From Alphaproteobacteria bacterium (lineage in GTDB: Bacteria > Pseudomonadota > Alphaproteobacteria > Acetobacterales > Acetobacteraceae), in NCBI GenBank assembly GCA_013298245.1, contig JAAFHD010000082.1:1-6188 (forward strand): DNA of 6,188 bases, in the 5' to 3' direction. The number at the start of each line of letters is the position of its first letter. Within the stretch, counting starts at the first letter, position 1. The position numbers were made by a program, and so were the translations under genes. Below, in pieces: positions 5,884 to 6,188 of the stretch. Below the pieces are notes generated by a model that saw nothing but the letters and a program-made list of their open reading frames with translations, was not told where the DNA came from and ran no database searches.

Positions 5884-6188
5884 GCGATCGGCTCCATTCC
5901 CACCTGATCGACAATGCGCCGGTAATGCTCCGGCCGGCGATGAAAACCGAAATCAAAAATCTTCCCCGGCCCGCGCCCTTGCAGGCAGCGCGCGAAATCG
6001 CACTCCGCGACAATCACCTCGTCACCCAGCGTCTTGGCCTGTGCCAGCACCATGCCGTTGGGGTCGATGATGACACTGCCACCGATCAACCCCGCGCCAT
6101 CCTCCGTGCCCGCCTTGGCGATGCTGATGCCATAGGTCGCGTTGAAATACGCATTCGCCTGCACCGCCAGCGTGGAATGGAAGGTGCG
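5880..6188 (-). CDS. Second nitrilase-superfamily amidohydrolase, paralogue (C-terminal 102 residues only)
   Basis: The frame is open to the window edge, and only the C-terminal third is visible. The sequence aligns along its length with the end of the downstream hydrolase: FHSTLAVQANAYFNAT, then AKAGTEDG, SVIIDPNG, DEVIVAECDFARC, IFDF and HRRPEHYRRIVDQVG. By eye about half of the residues are the same, so it is a diverged tandem copy, not a recent duplicate. The catalytic Glu, Lys and Cys lie outside the window and cannot be checked. A GTG at 6164 is an internal Val codon, not the start, since homology continues before it. The stop overlaps the next gene's start by four bases, so the two hydrolases are translated together. 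Confidence 0.87.
   Translation of the reverse strand, partial: RTFHSTLAVQANAYFNATYGISIAKAGTEDGAGLIGGSVIIDPNGMVLAQAKTLGDEVIVAECDFARCLQGRGPGKIFDFGFHRRPEHYRRIVDQVGMEPIA

Noticed and set aside
4933..5907. Plus-strand open frame (324 codons) opposite the complete hydrolase
   Set aside because: The minus strand encodes an enzyme with an intact catalytic triad, and the plus frame resembles no family I know.

Overview
The window is a dense, GC-rich stretch of bacterial chromosome with two convergent gene blocks. The left block (positions 1-1440, plus strand) is the end of a sox sulfur-oxidation operon: soxY (5' end missing), soxZ and soxA. The right block (1497-6188, minus strand) reads from right to left as two tandem nitrilase-superfamily amidohydrolases (the first cut by the window edge), then a complete phosphonate-type ABC transporter in the order phnD-phnC-phnE1-phnE2. 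The high G+C, the GTG and ATG starts at overlapping stop codons, the SoxYZA set and the style of the PhnD protein suggest an alphaproteobacterium, perhaps an Acetobacteraceae/Rhodospirillales-type genome. This taxonomic guess is an inference from style, not a measured result.

Sox block: SoxY is the small carrier that holds sulfur intermediates on a C-terminal cysteine arm. SoxZ is its partner, and SoxA is the dihaem cytochrome subunit of SoxAX that loads thiosulfate onto SoxY. soxY and soxZ overlap by one base (TGATG), and soxA follows 22 bases later with its own ribosome binding site. No soxX, soxB or soxCD lies in the window, and the block ends right after soxA. The SoxY tail is not the textbook GGCGG but Gly-Ala-Cys-Val-Glu-Gly-Gly.

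Transport/hydrolase block: four of the five junctions between the six co-directional genes are 4-base stop/start overlaps (GTGA or ATGA). The one gap, 40 bases before phnD, carries a strong Shine-Dalgarno sequence. The complete hydrolase retains the Glu-Lys-Cys triad and the carboxylate-binding residues of N-carbamoyl-D-amino acid amidohydrolases. No C-P lyase, phosphonatase or phosphite dehydrogenase gene is present. The most interesting reading is that this PhnCDE-like importer and the two paralogous amidohydrolases form one uptake-and-hydrolysis unit, possibly for a ureido/amide compound or an N-acylated phosphonate. That is an inference from gene order only.

The blocks meet tail to tail across 56 bases (1441-1496), which hold a strong hairpin that may help end transcription from both sides. 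There is no other intergenic stretch above 41 bases. I saw no mobile element, CRISPR array, tRNA or rRNA.
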